Assembly (NCBI GenBank): GCA_003833135.1
Contig: QZLH01000443.1
Span: 51,043-89,808 of the forward strand
Origin: Oehlia diaphana
Taxonomy: Eukaryota > Glomeromycota > Glomeromycetes > Glomerales > Glomeraceae
Direction: 5' to 3'
Length of the DNA: 38,766 nucleotides
Part shown: in pieces, positions 1-10,476 of the stretch
Layout: every line of letters begins with the position of its first letter
How positions within the stretch are numbered: position 1 is the stretch's first letter
The notes under the pieces: generated by a model
Told to the model about the DNA's origin: nothing
The model's database searches: none
Seen by the model: the letters and a program-made list of their open reading frames with translations, nothing else
Program-made: the position numbers and the translations under genes

Positions 1-2135
1 AGCACATTTATAAATTTATTAAAATAATTAAAGTAATATATAATTAAATTACTAAACTACCTAATTAAAATAATATTATTAATTTATAAACTGCTCGTCA
101 TATTATTAAAATACCCCACGTGTGCACTGTCGAATGATCTATTATGCTATACAGGTAAACATATGTGAAATATGTTTTCTTAGCCAAGGGCCCTGTAGTC
201 AATGCAAGGGTGATCATGGGACCTACAATTATAATTTAACATTTCGTTGCTATAATAGATATACTGTATCTTATTATTAATTAATTAAATCAATTAATTA
301 AAAAATATAACATATTGGCAGATTTGTCTACTTTGTGTTAAAGGAATTTATTGAATGATTTTCATAATTTCCATTGCCTAAAATTGTTCTATAATACCAA
401 AAATCATCTAATAGATGTTCATTTGATTAAGTAATAAATTGAGTAAAATCTACATTTGCAAAACTTAAAATTATTTAACATAAAAAAGACGTAAAAAAAC
501 TTATTTCACTAATAAAAAACCCATTTTTTGCCTATATAGAAATTTTAATGTATACTATTAGCAAGTGAATATATTTTAATAAAATATAAAGTAAAAATAA
601 AAATTTATATAGTCTTAATATTCATAAATATTTATAAAAGTATTTTAAGGTCCAATAAATATTATTAAAAAATTTTTTCTTCTAATAAGTTTAATAAATT
701 TGTGAATTTTTTGTATTTTTTGAAATATATGATTAATTTTCATTCATATAATTGTACAATATAAGAACATTTTATACTCAAACTAATTGTAACTATATAT
801 AATTTTAACTTTTACTCAAAAAAAATCTAAGAGTTATTATATAAAAAATGGTATTATAATAGAGATTTCTAATATTACTAAGAATTATTCTTATCTGTTA
901 TTATATTTTGGTTTAAAGAGAGATATTTATCAAATTATAGTATAATAAAATAATATAAAATTTTTTTAATATTCATCCCTACTCTTACTGCATCTTTTGT
1001 AATACTTTGTATAACAAAAATGTAATGATATCAAAATGTTGATTAAAGATGGATAAATCTGCTCATATAAATTAGTAAGAATGCTGAACAATTAGTATTT
1101 TACTATTTAATTTTTAAAAAGAAAAGATATGGTAGCAAATTATATTAAAAAAAAATATGTAACATCAAATTAAATTCTATTAAACTTAATAAAATTCAAA
1201 ATTTAATTAAACTAATTAAATTAAATCAAATATCTAATTCAAAAAATTAAATCAAATATAAATTAACTATATATTTTAGTTAATTTGATTTTATAAAATC
1301 CTAAGTTAATATAGCTATTGACTTTTTAATTAATTTTTTCATTAATAACATTTAATTACTTTATAAATATAGCCTTTAAAAATTTTCATCTATTTTATGC
1401 TAGTATAAACTTTCTCAGATTATTATTAAAAAAAAGAAATTATTTTTATGCATTTTTATTTTGAAGGTTGCAAAAAATCAATGTATCATATAATTTGATT
1501 GCCAATTATTTAATATTATCAATTTATTTCTTTTAAAAGAAATATATCTGAATACTTTTATTTCCAATATAATTAAAATTATATAGTAATAGTTTTAATT
1601 AAAAAGGTTAATTAGATAGATTTATTATTAAAATCTAATACAATTCTACTAATACATTTAAATTGATCAGTTTTTAGAAGTAAATTTCATTTTTAAAATT
1701 AATAATATAAAATAAAGTGAGAATAAAAAGAATTTAAATGAAAATTAGCACTTTTTTTATCTATTTTAAAGCTCTATTTCTTATTCTATTTGCAGTAACT
1801 ACTATAACATCCAGATACAAATAATTATATTTTGATTTTTAACTGCTGGATAAGTGGAAATAAAAAAATTGATGATTTAGTATTGGAAGGTTTAGTAATT
1901 TCTAATCTTTAAAAGATTTAATAATAACAAAATAGCAGTTTTAAGTTTAAAATTACATAAATAAAATCTTCTATAATTCTTTATTGTACATTTTAGAGCA
2001 ATAATATTTCTAGTATTATTATCTTTTAAATCAGAAATATAATTAGTTTTCTGTATTTTGAAAGATCTTCTTAAAATTTTAGTAAAATCTTTTTTTTTTT
2101 TATTAGGATATTAAAAGTTATCTAATTTTAACTGA

Positions 2136-2160
2136 AGATGATATATTTAATATATCATCT
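2136..2160. repeat. 11-bp perfect palindrome with 3-base loop
   Basis: AGATGATATAT is followed by TTA and then ATATATCATCT, a perfect inverted repeat. In DNA this AT-rich such a palindrome may arise by chance; no function is assigned. Confidence 0.7.
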
Positions 2161-2682
2161 GGAATATAATAGAATATAATAGGAAGGTATTTATTCAATA
2201 ATTGAAACATTCTTTTAATGACTCTTTTTGGTAGAGCAGTAGGAGTAGCAATAGAGTTGCAATCTGTCAATTTGTAAATAAACACATTTCTTCCATTCTA
2301 TGAATATTAAGTCACTAAAAAGAATATTTTTTTTTGAGATATCTTATAAATATCTATCAATACATAATACAGTATAATAAAAAAAAATTGTTCTCAAAAA
2401 TAAAAGTAGAGAGAGGATTAAAATTCATTCAGATTGGATGAAAAATCAATCCGTTTTTATTTTCTCTTTTTTTATATCAAATAGTAATTTTTTAAATTAC
2501 TAGATTGTGCATTGGAATGCAATCTTATAATATATAAAAAAAATTCAATTTTTATTAATTAAAATCTGTGTATAATTGCCCTTTTGGATTCATCTGGATT
2601 GTAACTCTAAGTGGCAGTAGTTTTGATAACTTCATCCATAGAAGTAGTAGTATTTTGTTTGGTTTGAGACTATATATGCTGC

Positions 2683-2775
2683 CCAAATTATTTTGAGATG
2701 CCATAATTATAATTTGGAATGCCATAATTGAACTTGGGATTTTATTTATAATTATGGCAGCCCAAAATAATTTGG
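2683..2775. repeat. Long inverted repeat, 30-bp arms, possible foldback element
   Basis: The left arm (2683-2712) and right arm (2746-2775) pair at 28 of 30 positions around a 33-base loop. Key arm parts are ccaaattatttt and gccataattataa. The loop carries a further partial copy (atgccataatt). This is far longer than expected by chance and resembles a foldback element or MITE, or a hairpin transcript source. Target-site duplications were not identified. Confidence 0.75.
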
Positions 2776-3322
2776 ACAACATGTATATTTGAAACCTTTT
2801 CAATCTTTGTTCTTGCTAAGATTCAGATGAAATAATTTGTTTTACCATTTAAGTTGTTTAAACTTTAGCTTAGAAGTATATTGGTGCTGTTGATGACTTG
2901 ATACCTTTTGGTATTCTTCCTTTCATTAGTAACTTTTTTCTAATAAGCTATTTTCCTGACATCAGCCTATAAAAGACAAAGTCAGGTGAGAAATAAAATA
3001 TTTCCCAGTAAGCATAATCAGGCGAAAATAAGATTAAATGGTGGATGCAGAAATATGTTAATGAATAAATTTTTAGAAAGGTACATAGCCGATTCCTCCT
3101 CCAGAATCATCAAATCTTTACTAAAAAAATATATTATTAAAATTCCATGAAGTTTACTAGAACACATCCAATAAATGCATCCCGATTATAACACAGGGAA
3201 CTTAGTGGTCAAATTTTCTATGATAGAGAAATTTTATTTATTATAATATCTTAATATAAAAGGTTTAGTATTATAAGAATACTTCTAATAAATATATTAT
3301 TCATAATGAACCTTAATTCCTT

Positions 3323-4310
3323 CTATTCTTTCTTTTTACCTTTAGCAATCAAATATTTAAAAGTATATTCTTTTTGATCTTGTTTAAAAAATTTATTAAA
3401 AGTAAATGCTTCATCAACTTTAACATCTTCCAAAACCCCGGTATCCAAGAAAATCTTTTCAATCTCTTCAGGATAAAAGCCACCTCTATGAACTACAGTC
3501 CCCGCAAATTTATTTACAACATCTTCGAGATCCTCTTTATGAGCCGTGGAATCTTCGTGATGTCCATGATGATGCCCATGATGATGATCCGTAAAACCTG
3601 CATGAAGTTTATCCTTAGTCGCAGGGTCTTTAATTAAATCTAATACGATCAATTTTCCAGACGGTTTTAAATAAGAAGCAAGAATACGTGAAATAGTAGT
3701 GACATCATCGATATGATGATAAGACGAAGCGCACTAAAAACAATGAGATTAAATTATAACTTTCAAAGATTGGATCTAAAAATTTGAAAGATATCATTAC
3801 TTACAACAACGAGATCGAATTTTCTTCCATTTAATTGATCGCCTTCTTTCAATTCCAAACAAATAGCTTTCATTTCATTTTCATCAATACCTTGTTCCAA
3901 AACTTTTTTATTATATTCATCGACCATACCTTGGGCCATATCAATCCCAACAATGGATTTTACATAAGAGCGTAATTCTTGAGAGATAAGTCCTAAATAT
4001 TTTGTAAATTTATTGTTATTTTTGTTAAATTACTAAGAAAATTTTATCCAGAATGATTGAGGGTACACTACGACTTATGCAGGAACTTATGCAGAAAGGA
4101 GTTAAGGGTATTGAAGGTCTGGACTCAACAATTTAAATAAAGTAATACATTACCAGTTCCACAAGCAAAATCCAGAACTTCAGTTTTCTCGGGATTTAGT
4201 TCATTTCCGAATTTGTCAATAATAGCTTTTGAACAATTTTTTGCAATGGTCAAAGAAAATGGAATTTTATCATAATCTGAAGCATGTGTATCAAAAGGAT
4301 TAGAAGACAT
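3323..4310 (-). CDS. Class I SAM-dependent methyltransferase, three exons, 251 aa
   Basis: Exons on the minus strand are 4310-4154, 3992-3805 and 3733-3323 (756 nt, 251 residues plus stop). The introns are 159 and 71 nt and begin GTAATG and GTAAGT. Residues 45-53 (VLDFACGTG) form the glycine-rich SAM-binding motif I, split by intron 1. Further on, GIDMAQGMVDEY matches the acidic motif II region, FDLVVCASSYHH the motif IV region, and LKPSGKLIVLD the following strand. This is the Methyltransf_11/25 type of small-molecule methyltransferase fold; the substrate cannot be read from sequence. Odd feature: a histidine cluster at about 165-174 (DHHHGHHHGHH) in the region that normally shapes the substrate pocket. 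The start is the first ATG, preceded by an A-rich leader. The length is usual for the family and the frame is unbroken across both splices. Confidence 0.88.
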
Positions 4311-4839
4311 TTTTTTTTGAAATTTGATAAATCTCTGATAAAAAAAGCAGAAAGAAAAAAAAATCTCTCTTTATTAATAAGAAAATCAGAACGGTAAAAC
4401 TAGTTGCCGGTCTGTTTGTTTTTCATACCATACACAAGAATATTCCAGCCGGAGTTTAACCAAAAGCGTGCATTATTTAGAGGAGAATCAATTCTATGAT
4501 TGTATTAACAGAGTGAAATTAATTCGGTATAGCCAGAGAAATGATTGTAATATTTTTTTATTGTATGAATAAATGCTTTATTTAAGTAATAAATCGTTGG
4601 TAGAGCAACAACTGATACAAATAATAATATTCTAATTATAGCTAGTTTAGAAATGGGTATGCTGATAAAATTTCTCGCTTTCTGATTGAGTATTCGAGGA
4701 GGACCTATTTTACCATCTACCGGAGTGTGTATCTCCTACGGAAAAATACTGAGAAATATTTTTTTGCGGATCCATCAATATCCCTTGTCTTTTTTCGTTA
4801 GTATTCACTGTAGACTATTGTCCTGAGCGAAATCTATTA
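4311..4839. other. Intergenic, with possible Crinkler-like downstream relic
   Basis: No intact gene is seen. On the minus strand around 4680-4800, a frame reading DPQKNISQYFSVGD looks like the end of the Crinkler N-terminal ubiquitin-like region, so it may continue the fragment at 4840-5001. Stops separate the two. Confidence 0.35.
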
Positions 4840-5001
4840 TTATATAGATCGATGTTTTATTTCTCGTAAATCTTGTCGAGCATTTTTGATCTCATCTTTC
4901 AGATTATTAACAGTCAATTTCTTATCAATTACTACAGGAACAATATCATCGATAGTCTCACTATAACAAAGTACTTGAATTTTACTAGTAATGGAAGACA
5001 T
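4840..5001 (-). pseudogene. Crinkler-like N-terminal fragment
   Basis: A 53-codon frame starts at ATG 5001. It begins MSSITSKIQVLCYSETIDD and continues with VPVVIDKKLTVNNLKDEIK. This pattern, a short beta strand ending LCY, then a D/E turn, then an LKxxIK helix, is what I know from the ubiquitin-like N-terminus of Crinkler-type proteins amplified in these fungi. The frame ends in a stop after about 50 residues, before the DRLxLWKV segment and the P-loop domain expected downstream. It is therefore probably a truncated, decayed copy. A separate Crinkler-like C-terminal relic lies at 33.6-34.5 kb on the other strand. Confidence 0.5.
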
Positions 5002-6280
5002 CTTGCTTTCCTAAATACAAGGCCCATAGTAAGAAAAAACTCCCTTCCATGCATATATAACATATTGTATATACATACCTTATTTTTGCGTTGCGGGAAA
5101 GTTGACTGAACCTCCACATACCACTACATGCTTTGCTGGGTAATTAGCTTTTTGTCGTATGATGCCGAGAGTTCTATGAAAGCATGAAAGCACTTTTTCA
5201 ATGATCTGCCTTTCCAGATGCAACGATAGGGGGATGTCTAAAGCCGTGTTCGATCACGTGATATACACGTACTTTGATTGGACACTATAAATAATAGAAC
5301 TCGAAATTGCGCAGTCCTCAGCATATGCTTTTGTGTATTTACTTATATGGTATGCCCTGTGGTTGCAAATAGACACTTTCACAATTTCGGAAATAGAAGT
5401 ATAACAGCTGTCGCACAATCCTGTTTTGTGATCCACCTATTTTTATTTTTTAATTCATTGTATACTAACTAATCTTTTAGTATTTCCAATTAAATTGTAG
5501 TGTCGATGGCAATTACTATGGTAGATATAGTTCTTTTTAATTTGTATTAATGGTTTTATACTGTTTACTTTAATAAATTGACTTATAATAACGTTAAAAG
5601 AAAAAAAGAAAAAAAAGAATTAATTGTAGTATCAATCCTAAATCATCATTATTGTGTTTTATTGTATCTACAGTGGTGATCAAAATTATCCAGTTAGAAA
5701 TATAATAACAAATTGTAGCTTGATATTTTGATTTTGTAAAGTTCTAAAAAAAATTATTTAGCCACACGTTTAATAAACTTGATTTTTTTTTTTTGTAAAT
5801 CTATAAATAAAATTAAAAATAGTAACTTTAGTCCCTATGCTTATTTTTTCAGGCCAGAGACCCAAATTTAGAATTTGATTTGTGATATGCAATCGGAAAT
5901 ATGTATATAGCGACTGTACCTGCGGACTGCGGCCTTATCGCCTGTGAGTATTTTGTTGTAATGTGTTTCTACTCGTTTAGGTCTTGATATCTTATTGACT
6001 CGTTTTCCTCTTTTATGTTATCTTTTTTTCGCGTTATTCGAAGTATAACGTACTTTTCTAATTGTCATACTCGACTTATTTTTAATTGATTGATTAAAAC
6101 CTTTTATTTTAAGGTATAATCCAAATCTACTGAATTTTTATCACGTTCAACAAATTTTTTATATAGCACAATTTAGTTAATAAAGTATAAAATTAAATAT
6201 TTCATCATAATACAGGTAATGAATAAAATTGATTATAAAACTGTTCCATCTTATAAAAATGATACTCTAAAATTCTAAAA
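5002..6280. other. Intergenic, no gene seen
   Basis: Short open frames at 5250-5470 have no family resemblance. A palindromic GATCACGTGAT lies near 5234. A Tc1-like terminal sequence at 5671-5693 is listed separately. A GC-richer patch near 5915-5950 is unexplained. Confidence 0.5.
5669..5693 (+). mobile_element. Tc1/mariner-like terminal inverted repeat, probably solo
   Basis: TA followed by CAGTGGTGATCAAAATTATC has the form of a Tc1-family transposon end next to its TA target. A further TIR-like word, AGCCACACGTTT, lies at about 5759. I found no opposing terminus and no transposase, so this is at most a relic. Confidence 0.4.
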
Positions 6281-7445
6281 TTATGATTTGGGCTGTATTT
6301 TGTGCATTTCTTCTAATAATTGGTGCAAAGAATTTTCTCGTATACTTTATACTTCTTCTAATAATTGCCGCAAGGAAGTCTCATCAATAGCCTGGATATT
6401 GAGTTTATTTAATAAATCCTTTTTCTGTTCTGGAAATTCATTAATATTCCATTCTCTTTCACGAATCATTTCTTTAACTTTTTCACGAGTTTTATCAATA
6501 TTGGCATAATAATATCTTGAAAAATAAATTTATATGAATATTATTAGTATTAATCAAATATATATATATATTATATATATTTTGTTTATGAAAATTCTTT
6601 AAATTTACTTATATTACTTCAGGAAACCATGTATGGCAACGTCTTTGATGTGCCAATAGATAAAATAATTCAATCTCAGCTAAAATCTATAAAGAAATTA
6701 AAAAATTTAGCATTTTACAATTACTATATTTTATATTAAAAATGAAGATATTATATACCTCTGCCTTCTGCAATAAATATGAAACTCTATTATTATCCTT
6801 TTCGATTGCCATATTGAGTAATCCAATATATAAATTCATAAGTTATACAACAATTAAGAGACAATCTTTATTGCGAGTGAAGGATTATCAATATATGACC
6901 AATTGGACAATGCAATTGAATCACCTATAAACAAAAATTTGGAATTTATTAAAAAATAATTAATTATTAAAACATTATAGAGAAATTTTTTTTTTTAGCA
7001 TACCTGTCAAGGATAAATACATTGCAAAGAGAGCAGTTCTAAAATTTACAAACATGTTTATATTTCCATCAGGTTGCTGAATCATACATTTTCAAATACT
7101 TGTTGATAAGAAGGATTAGAGAAATTATCTTCTGGTGATAAAAGAATAGATAATTTGTTTCCCAACACTAATGATTATTGCAAATATATTCTGAAAGATT
7201 CAAATACTCTAAAAATAATAAAAACTTTATATCTAAGAATAAGCAAGTAAAAGAAAGTAAATGAATATTTCTATTATTTGCTTGAAGCCAATAAATTGAA
7301 GTAAAAATTGTGAACAGGAACGCAAATATAATAAACAATACAGTCGTACCAAATATATTCCAAAAATCAGATATCCATGACGAATTTCAAAATATAGATG
7401 AATAAATCCAGGACTAGGTTGAGGTTTAATTAATTCAAAAACCAA
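6281..7445 (-). pseudogene. Ion-transport (TRP/voltage-gated fold) channel, broken copy
   Basis: Reading the minus strand from about 7445, pieces in changing frames resemble the C-terminal half of the amplified ion-transport proteins of these fungi. In order: a hydrophobic helix (FGTTVLFIIFAFLFTIF); FLDIKFLLFFRVFESF; a pore-like stretch with NMFVNFRTALFAMYLSLTGD; then MNLYIGLLNMAIEKDNNRVS; then AEIELFYLLAHQRRCHTWFP; and a charged tail (NIDKTREKVKEMIRERE). Lesions include frame changes near 7090 and 6850 and an in-frame TAA at 6347-6349. Beyond that stop the same frame continues with a second copy of the SLxQLLEE motif. Spliced pieces near 6610 and 6520 do not join in frame. An intact protein would sit in the membrane as a cation channel subunit; this copy cannot make one. 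Confidence 0.65.
6308..6367 (-). repeat. 45-bp tandem duplication inside the channel relic
   Basis: The 15-mer ttcttctaataattg occurs at 6308-6322 and again at 6353-6367, exactly 45 bases (15 codons) apart. On the minus strand this gives two copies of the SLxQLLEE heptad-like motif, separated by the TAA at 6347-6349. The length is codon-preserving, so the duplication may predate the loss of function. Confidence 0.7.
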
Positions 7446-8007
7446 TTATAATTTTGAGAATTAGTTAATAAACTTAATTGGTATTGTTTTTGTTTGATTA
7501 TCAATAAAATAGTGTTTTGATAATAGATTTAAAAAAATGCCGACTTTTTCTTTCTCTGTTAGTGCGTTTTTACACGGGTGTTCCAAACCCGGATTTTCTG
7601 TCGCGTGATATCAATATTATTAGAGTCGGAATTCTGGACGATCACTTAGTCTTAATAAGTATTACTGTCGCTCCGCATCAAAAAGTAAATCGGTTTAAAG
7701 CAATTGTTTAATTACTTAAAAAATTGCCCTTAAGATTATAAAACACGAACTTTTTTGTAGGTTAAGCACATTAGATAATCTATTTATTTAGTTATTTATT
7801 TTTCATTTTTTGGGAAAAAGTGTTTTTTATGACATTAAATTACATATAAGTAATAATTTATTTTTGTTAAAACATGCAAAATTTATGATGATGACAATAC
7901 AAATAGAAATTTTTCTACAGGAGCCAGGCCTTCCCGAGGTTATTCATAACTTTGAGTTAATAATGCCTCAGCCAACACTTATATAGGGATAAAACAAAAA
8001 ACAGATT
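7446..8007. other. Intergenic, no gene seen
   Basis: A less AT-rich patch at about 7540-7700 (containing ttttctgtcgcgtgatatca) stands out in composition but encodes nothing I recognise. It could be an old transposon end. The rest is the presumed 3' flank of the BTB/TLDc gene. Confidence 0.45.
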
Positions 8008-9521
8008 CTAGCGCTTAACAACTTGAAAAACTTCATAATCATCGACATTAAAATTGTTTTCCGGTATACCAATTTTGAGATAAGTTTTATTACGTGCAGT
8101 TGGATTGCTAAACCAAGTACCACTCGAAGGTCCAGCTGCTAAATGACAACCATAATTACCACCAAATACCGGTCCATTACTTGTAAAACCACCTATAGAA
8201 TTTAAACCGTTACTGTAGCCTATCTTTGCACTTTGGAAGTTATTTTTATTTTTAAATGAGAATATAAAACTATCATTAGCAGACAGATATGATATACCTG
8301 AATACCAATAAAGTGGATTATACCCTCCAACTATTTGATCAGAATTTGTGATCTTTGCTACAGAGATAGTGGCACCCTTGTAATCACATTTAGCATGAAA
8401 TGCTGCTGGTGTATCACCATCCCTACTAGCACGATAAAGTAAATTAAAATTATAAGGAATACTTTTTACATTAAAGTAAAACTGATCTTCCTTTTCAATC
8501 CAACTAGAAAAAATAGCAAAATGGTGTGATTCAATTATAATTGAATCATAAATATCACGAACACACTTTGGTTGTCTAGGAGGTTGTATATCAACATATA
8601 ATTGCTTATTTGGAGCCATGTGAAATATAAGTATGTTATTAACCAGAACTTTTGGAATTATTTCTTTAAAAGGATATACTTTAAAAATAAAATCCTCTGA
8701 ATAGATATAATTAAATCTTATTAATGGAATAAATCTATGGATAGTCTTCGCCATAATTGTGGTTTCTTCTTTATTCCATCGTGTGGGATTTCGTGGAACA
8801 TTACGATGTTGAGCTAAGCACCATTTGATCAGACTTTCCCAGATAACAATTTCATCCAATGATAAGTCGTCCCTTTTAAGAAGTAACTCTAATAAAGGTG
8901 CCTTTAAACTAGTAAATTTATCAGAATTAAATAATATTTCTGGTTCTCCACAAATTTTTTCTGAGTAAAGATCCCATAAATTTGTAAAAGCTTTATTTTC
9001 ATAAATCGCTTCAAGAATTTTGATGGGATTTTCTTGAATAAACGCATCTTGGTGTTTAATCAAGTATTCTTCTAAGTGGTCGGTTAAGGTTTGAATATCA
9101 ATCTCATCTACGGCTATCAAAAGTTTTAAAATATCAGGCCCTTGTAATTTCTCTAAATCAATTTTTCCACAATAAATAAATCTGAAATTGTTACAAAGAA
9201 ATTTATTATAACTTTAATAAAAATATGGGATTATCTATATTACTTTTTATATAAATTTTTAATTTACCTTAAAATTATTTTAAAAAATTGAGGAGAAATA
9301 TTAGGCTTCTTAAAGATAAATTTTCCGTTCTTTTTTTCAGACCATTCATTAGAGAATGCCGAACGAAAATATTGAGATCTTGTGCGCAATATAATTGAAT
9401 GTGCATGAATTTCTTTTATATTTTCATTTTCACCAGCGTAAATAATAACATCATATTCTTCATCATTTTCAAGTAATTTTTCCAAATCATTAGTAACGTC
9501 TTGAGGACATTCGAAAGGCAT
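8008..9521 (-). CDS. BTB/POZ - BACK - TLDc protein (copy 1), two exons, 475 aa
   Basis: Exons are 9521-9268 and 9181-8008 (1,428 nt). The 86-nt intron splits an arginine codon after FFKIIL. Residues about 20-110 form a BTB domain (YDVIIYAGE, HAHSIILRTRSQYFRSAFS, then IILRFIYCGKIDL across the splice). Residues about 110-225 are a BACK-type helical linker (LPDL-type helices, WESLIKWCLAQH). Residues about 295-475 are a TLDc domain (FHAKCDYKGATISVAKI, GGYNPLYW, FIFSF, and YEVFQVV at the end). Such proteins may act as adaptors for cullin-3 ubiquitin ligases through the BTB domain; the TLDc role is linked to oxidative-stress proteins and V-ATPase. These roles come from family knowledge, not this sequence. 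The frame is intact. The paralogue at 22050-23564 shares exon structure and intron phase. Confidence 0.9.
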
Positions 9522-9566
9522 AATTTAAACAAAGATTTTAAAAGAAACTTAAATTATTTAAACTCG

Positions 9567-9578
9567 AATATTGTACGA
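9567..9578 (-). promoter_or_regulatory. Shared upstream element TCGTACAATATT
   Basis: On the minus strand TCGTACAATATT lies about 46 bases upstream of the ATG at 9521, followed by a TATA-like TTTAAATAA. The same word and the same downstream AAATAA signal occur upstream of the paralogue at 23564. Its function is inferred only from conservation and position. Confidence 0.45.
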
Positions 9579-9584
9579 CTTGTA

Positions 9585-9985
9585 AATCATTTTATGAAAC
9601 TCAATCACATGTAATTATGGCGGTGTAGGAAATTAATTGTTAGTTATTTTAGTAATTCTTGTTTATCATTCTTTAATAGATTTACTGTGGCTAATTTTGT
9701 AGTATCACGTGATTATTTTTTTTATTCACGGTCAATTGAACTTATAAGATTCTGTCTGATTCTACAGTAGAAGCTTGTGATTCATCTAAATAATTTATAT
9801 AAAATGTATTGATTTTTTTTTCTTTCTTCTTCAGATAATGTCGCTATTCGCTACTAACGTTGTTTTTTTGCATCATCTATTATTCCTACTTTTCTTCAGT
9901 TTTTGAATGAAATAAATGAAAGATTTAATTAATAAATTGATACAAACCCTTGTGCTGAAGCGTTTTAGCAAATTTGATATTGATG
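9585..9985. other. Intergenic between BTB/TLDc gene 1 and the hAT element
   Basis: AT-rich, with ATCACGTGAT near 9705. No coding sequence is seen, and the left boundary of the hAT element was not located with confidence. Confidence 0.4.
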
Positions 9986-9989
9986 TGTG

Positions 9990-10420
9990 TAAAGCTGCCG
10001 GTCAGAAAATGCGTTACCCGACTCCAAAACGGGTATTACCCGTTTATTTTTTAATGGGTATTACCGGGATAAAAACCTGTTCTTTTCTCAATAAATATAT
10101 AATAATTTATCAAACATAAAACAAATTAAAGAAGTCTTTTAGGCACCACTTAATTCTTGACGAAAATTATAATTTGACCAGAATTAATGAGAATCTTTTT
10201 AGGTCAAAATTTTCATAAATTATTTTTTTTTGTGGCGACTACCGGGTATATATTGTGTCAACATAAAACGGATACAAAACGGATATCTCCCGCCATAACT
10301 CGGATACTCATATACAAGTATCCGGATAAACGGGTAACGGGTCGCAGCTACCCCGAAAGTCATTTTCCACCATAACGGTTATCCGAATAACGTGTCAGGT
10401 GATCCCGATAAGTTTATTTA
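9990..10420 (+). repeat. hAT subterminal repeat region (CGGGTA/CGGATA clusters)
   Basis: Between about 10010 and 10400 the sequence carries many copies, in both orientations, of CGGGTA/TACCCG and CGGATA/TATCCG. Examples are acgggtattacccg and tatccggataaacgggtaac. The rest of the flank is AT-rich, so the cluster is conspicuous. Clustered short subterminal repeats are typical transposase-binding zones of hAT elements. A few related words (catccggt, tatcggatatcgg) lie past the gene at about 12884-12912. Part of this block might instead be a nested non-autonomous element. Exact termini and the 8-bp target duplication were not found. Confidence 0.55.
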
Positions 10421-10476
10421 TAATTGAGTTAAAATTTTAACTTTTTTTATTTTTTTCTTAAACGTTTATATTTCAA

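Larger units (their letters stand above)
1..3322. other. AT-rich intergenic region, no gene seen
   Basis: No convincing coding sequence is seen on either strand. The stretch is dominated by A/T runs and short AT palindromes. A less AT-rich patch near 170-230 (ccaagggccctgtagtcaat) has no recognisable function. Two inverted repeats inside it are listed separately. Minus-strand text around 2560-2950 has several short coding-like runs broken by many stops and could be a very old mobile-element relic, but I cannot assign it. Confidence 0.6.

Noticed and set aside
2555..2803. 82-codon minus-strand frame
   Set aside because: It lies across the inverted repeat, has no family resemblance and is flanked by stop-rich text.
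3374..3637. Plus-strand frame opposite the methyltransferase
   Set aside because: It is antisense to a well-supported exon; its Met-rich run is the complement of the His codons.
7517..7711. 64-codon plus-strand frame in a GC-richer patch
   Set aside because: No family resemblance; the composition may reflect an old transposon end instead.
9916..10375. Two plus-strand frames before the transposase
   Set aside because: They lie in subterminal repeat DNA and show no protein features.
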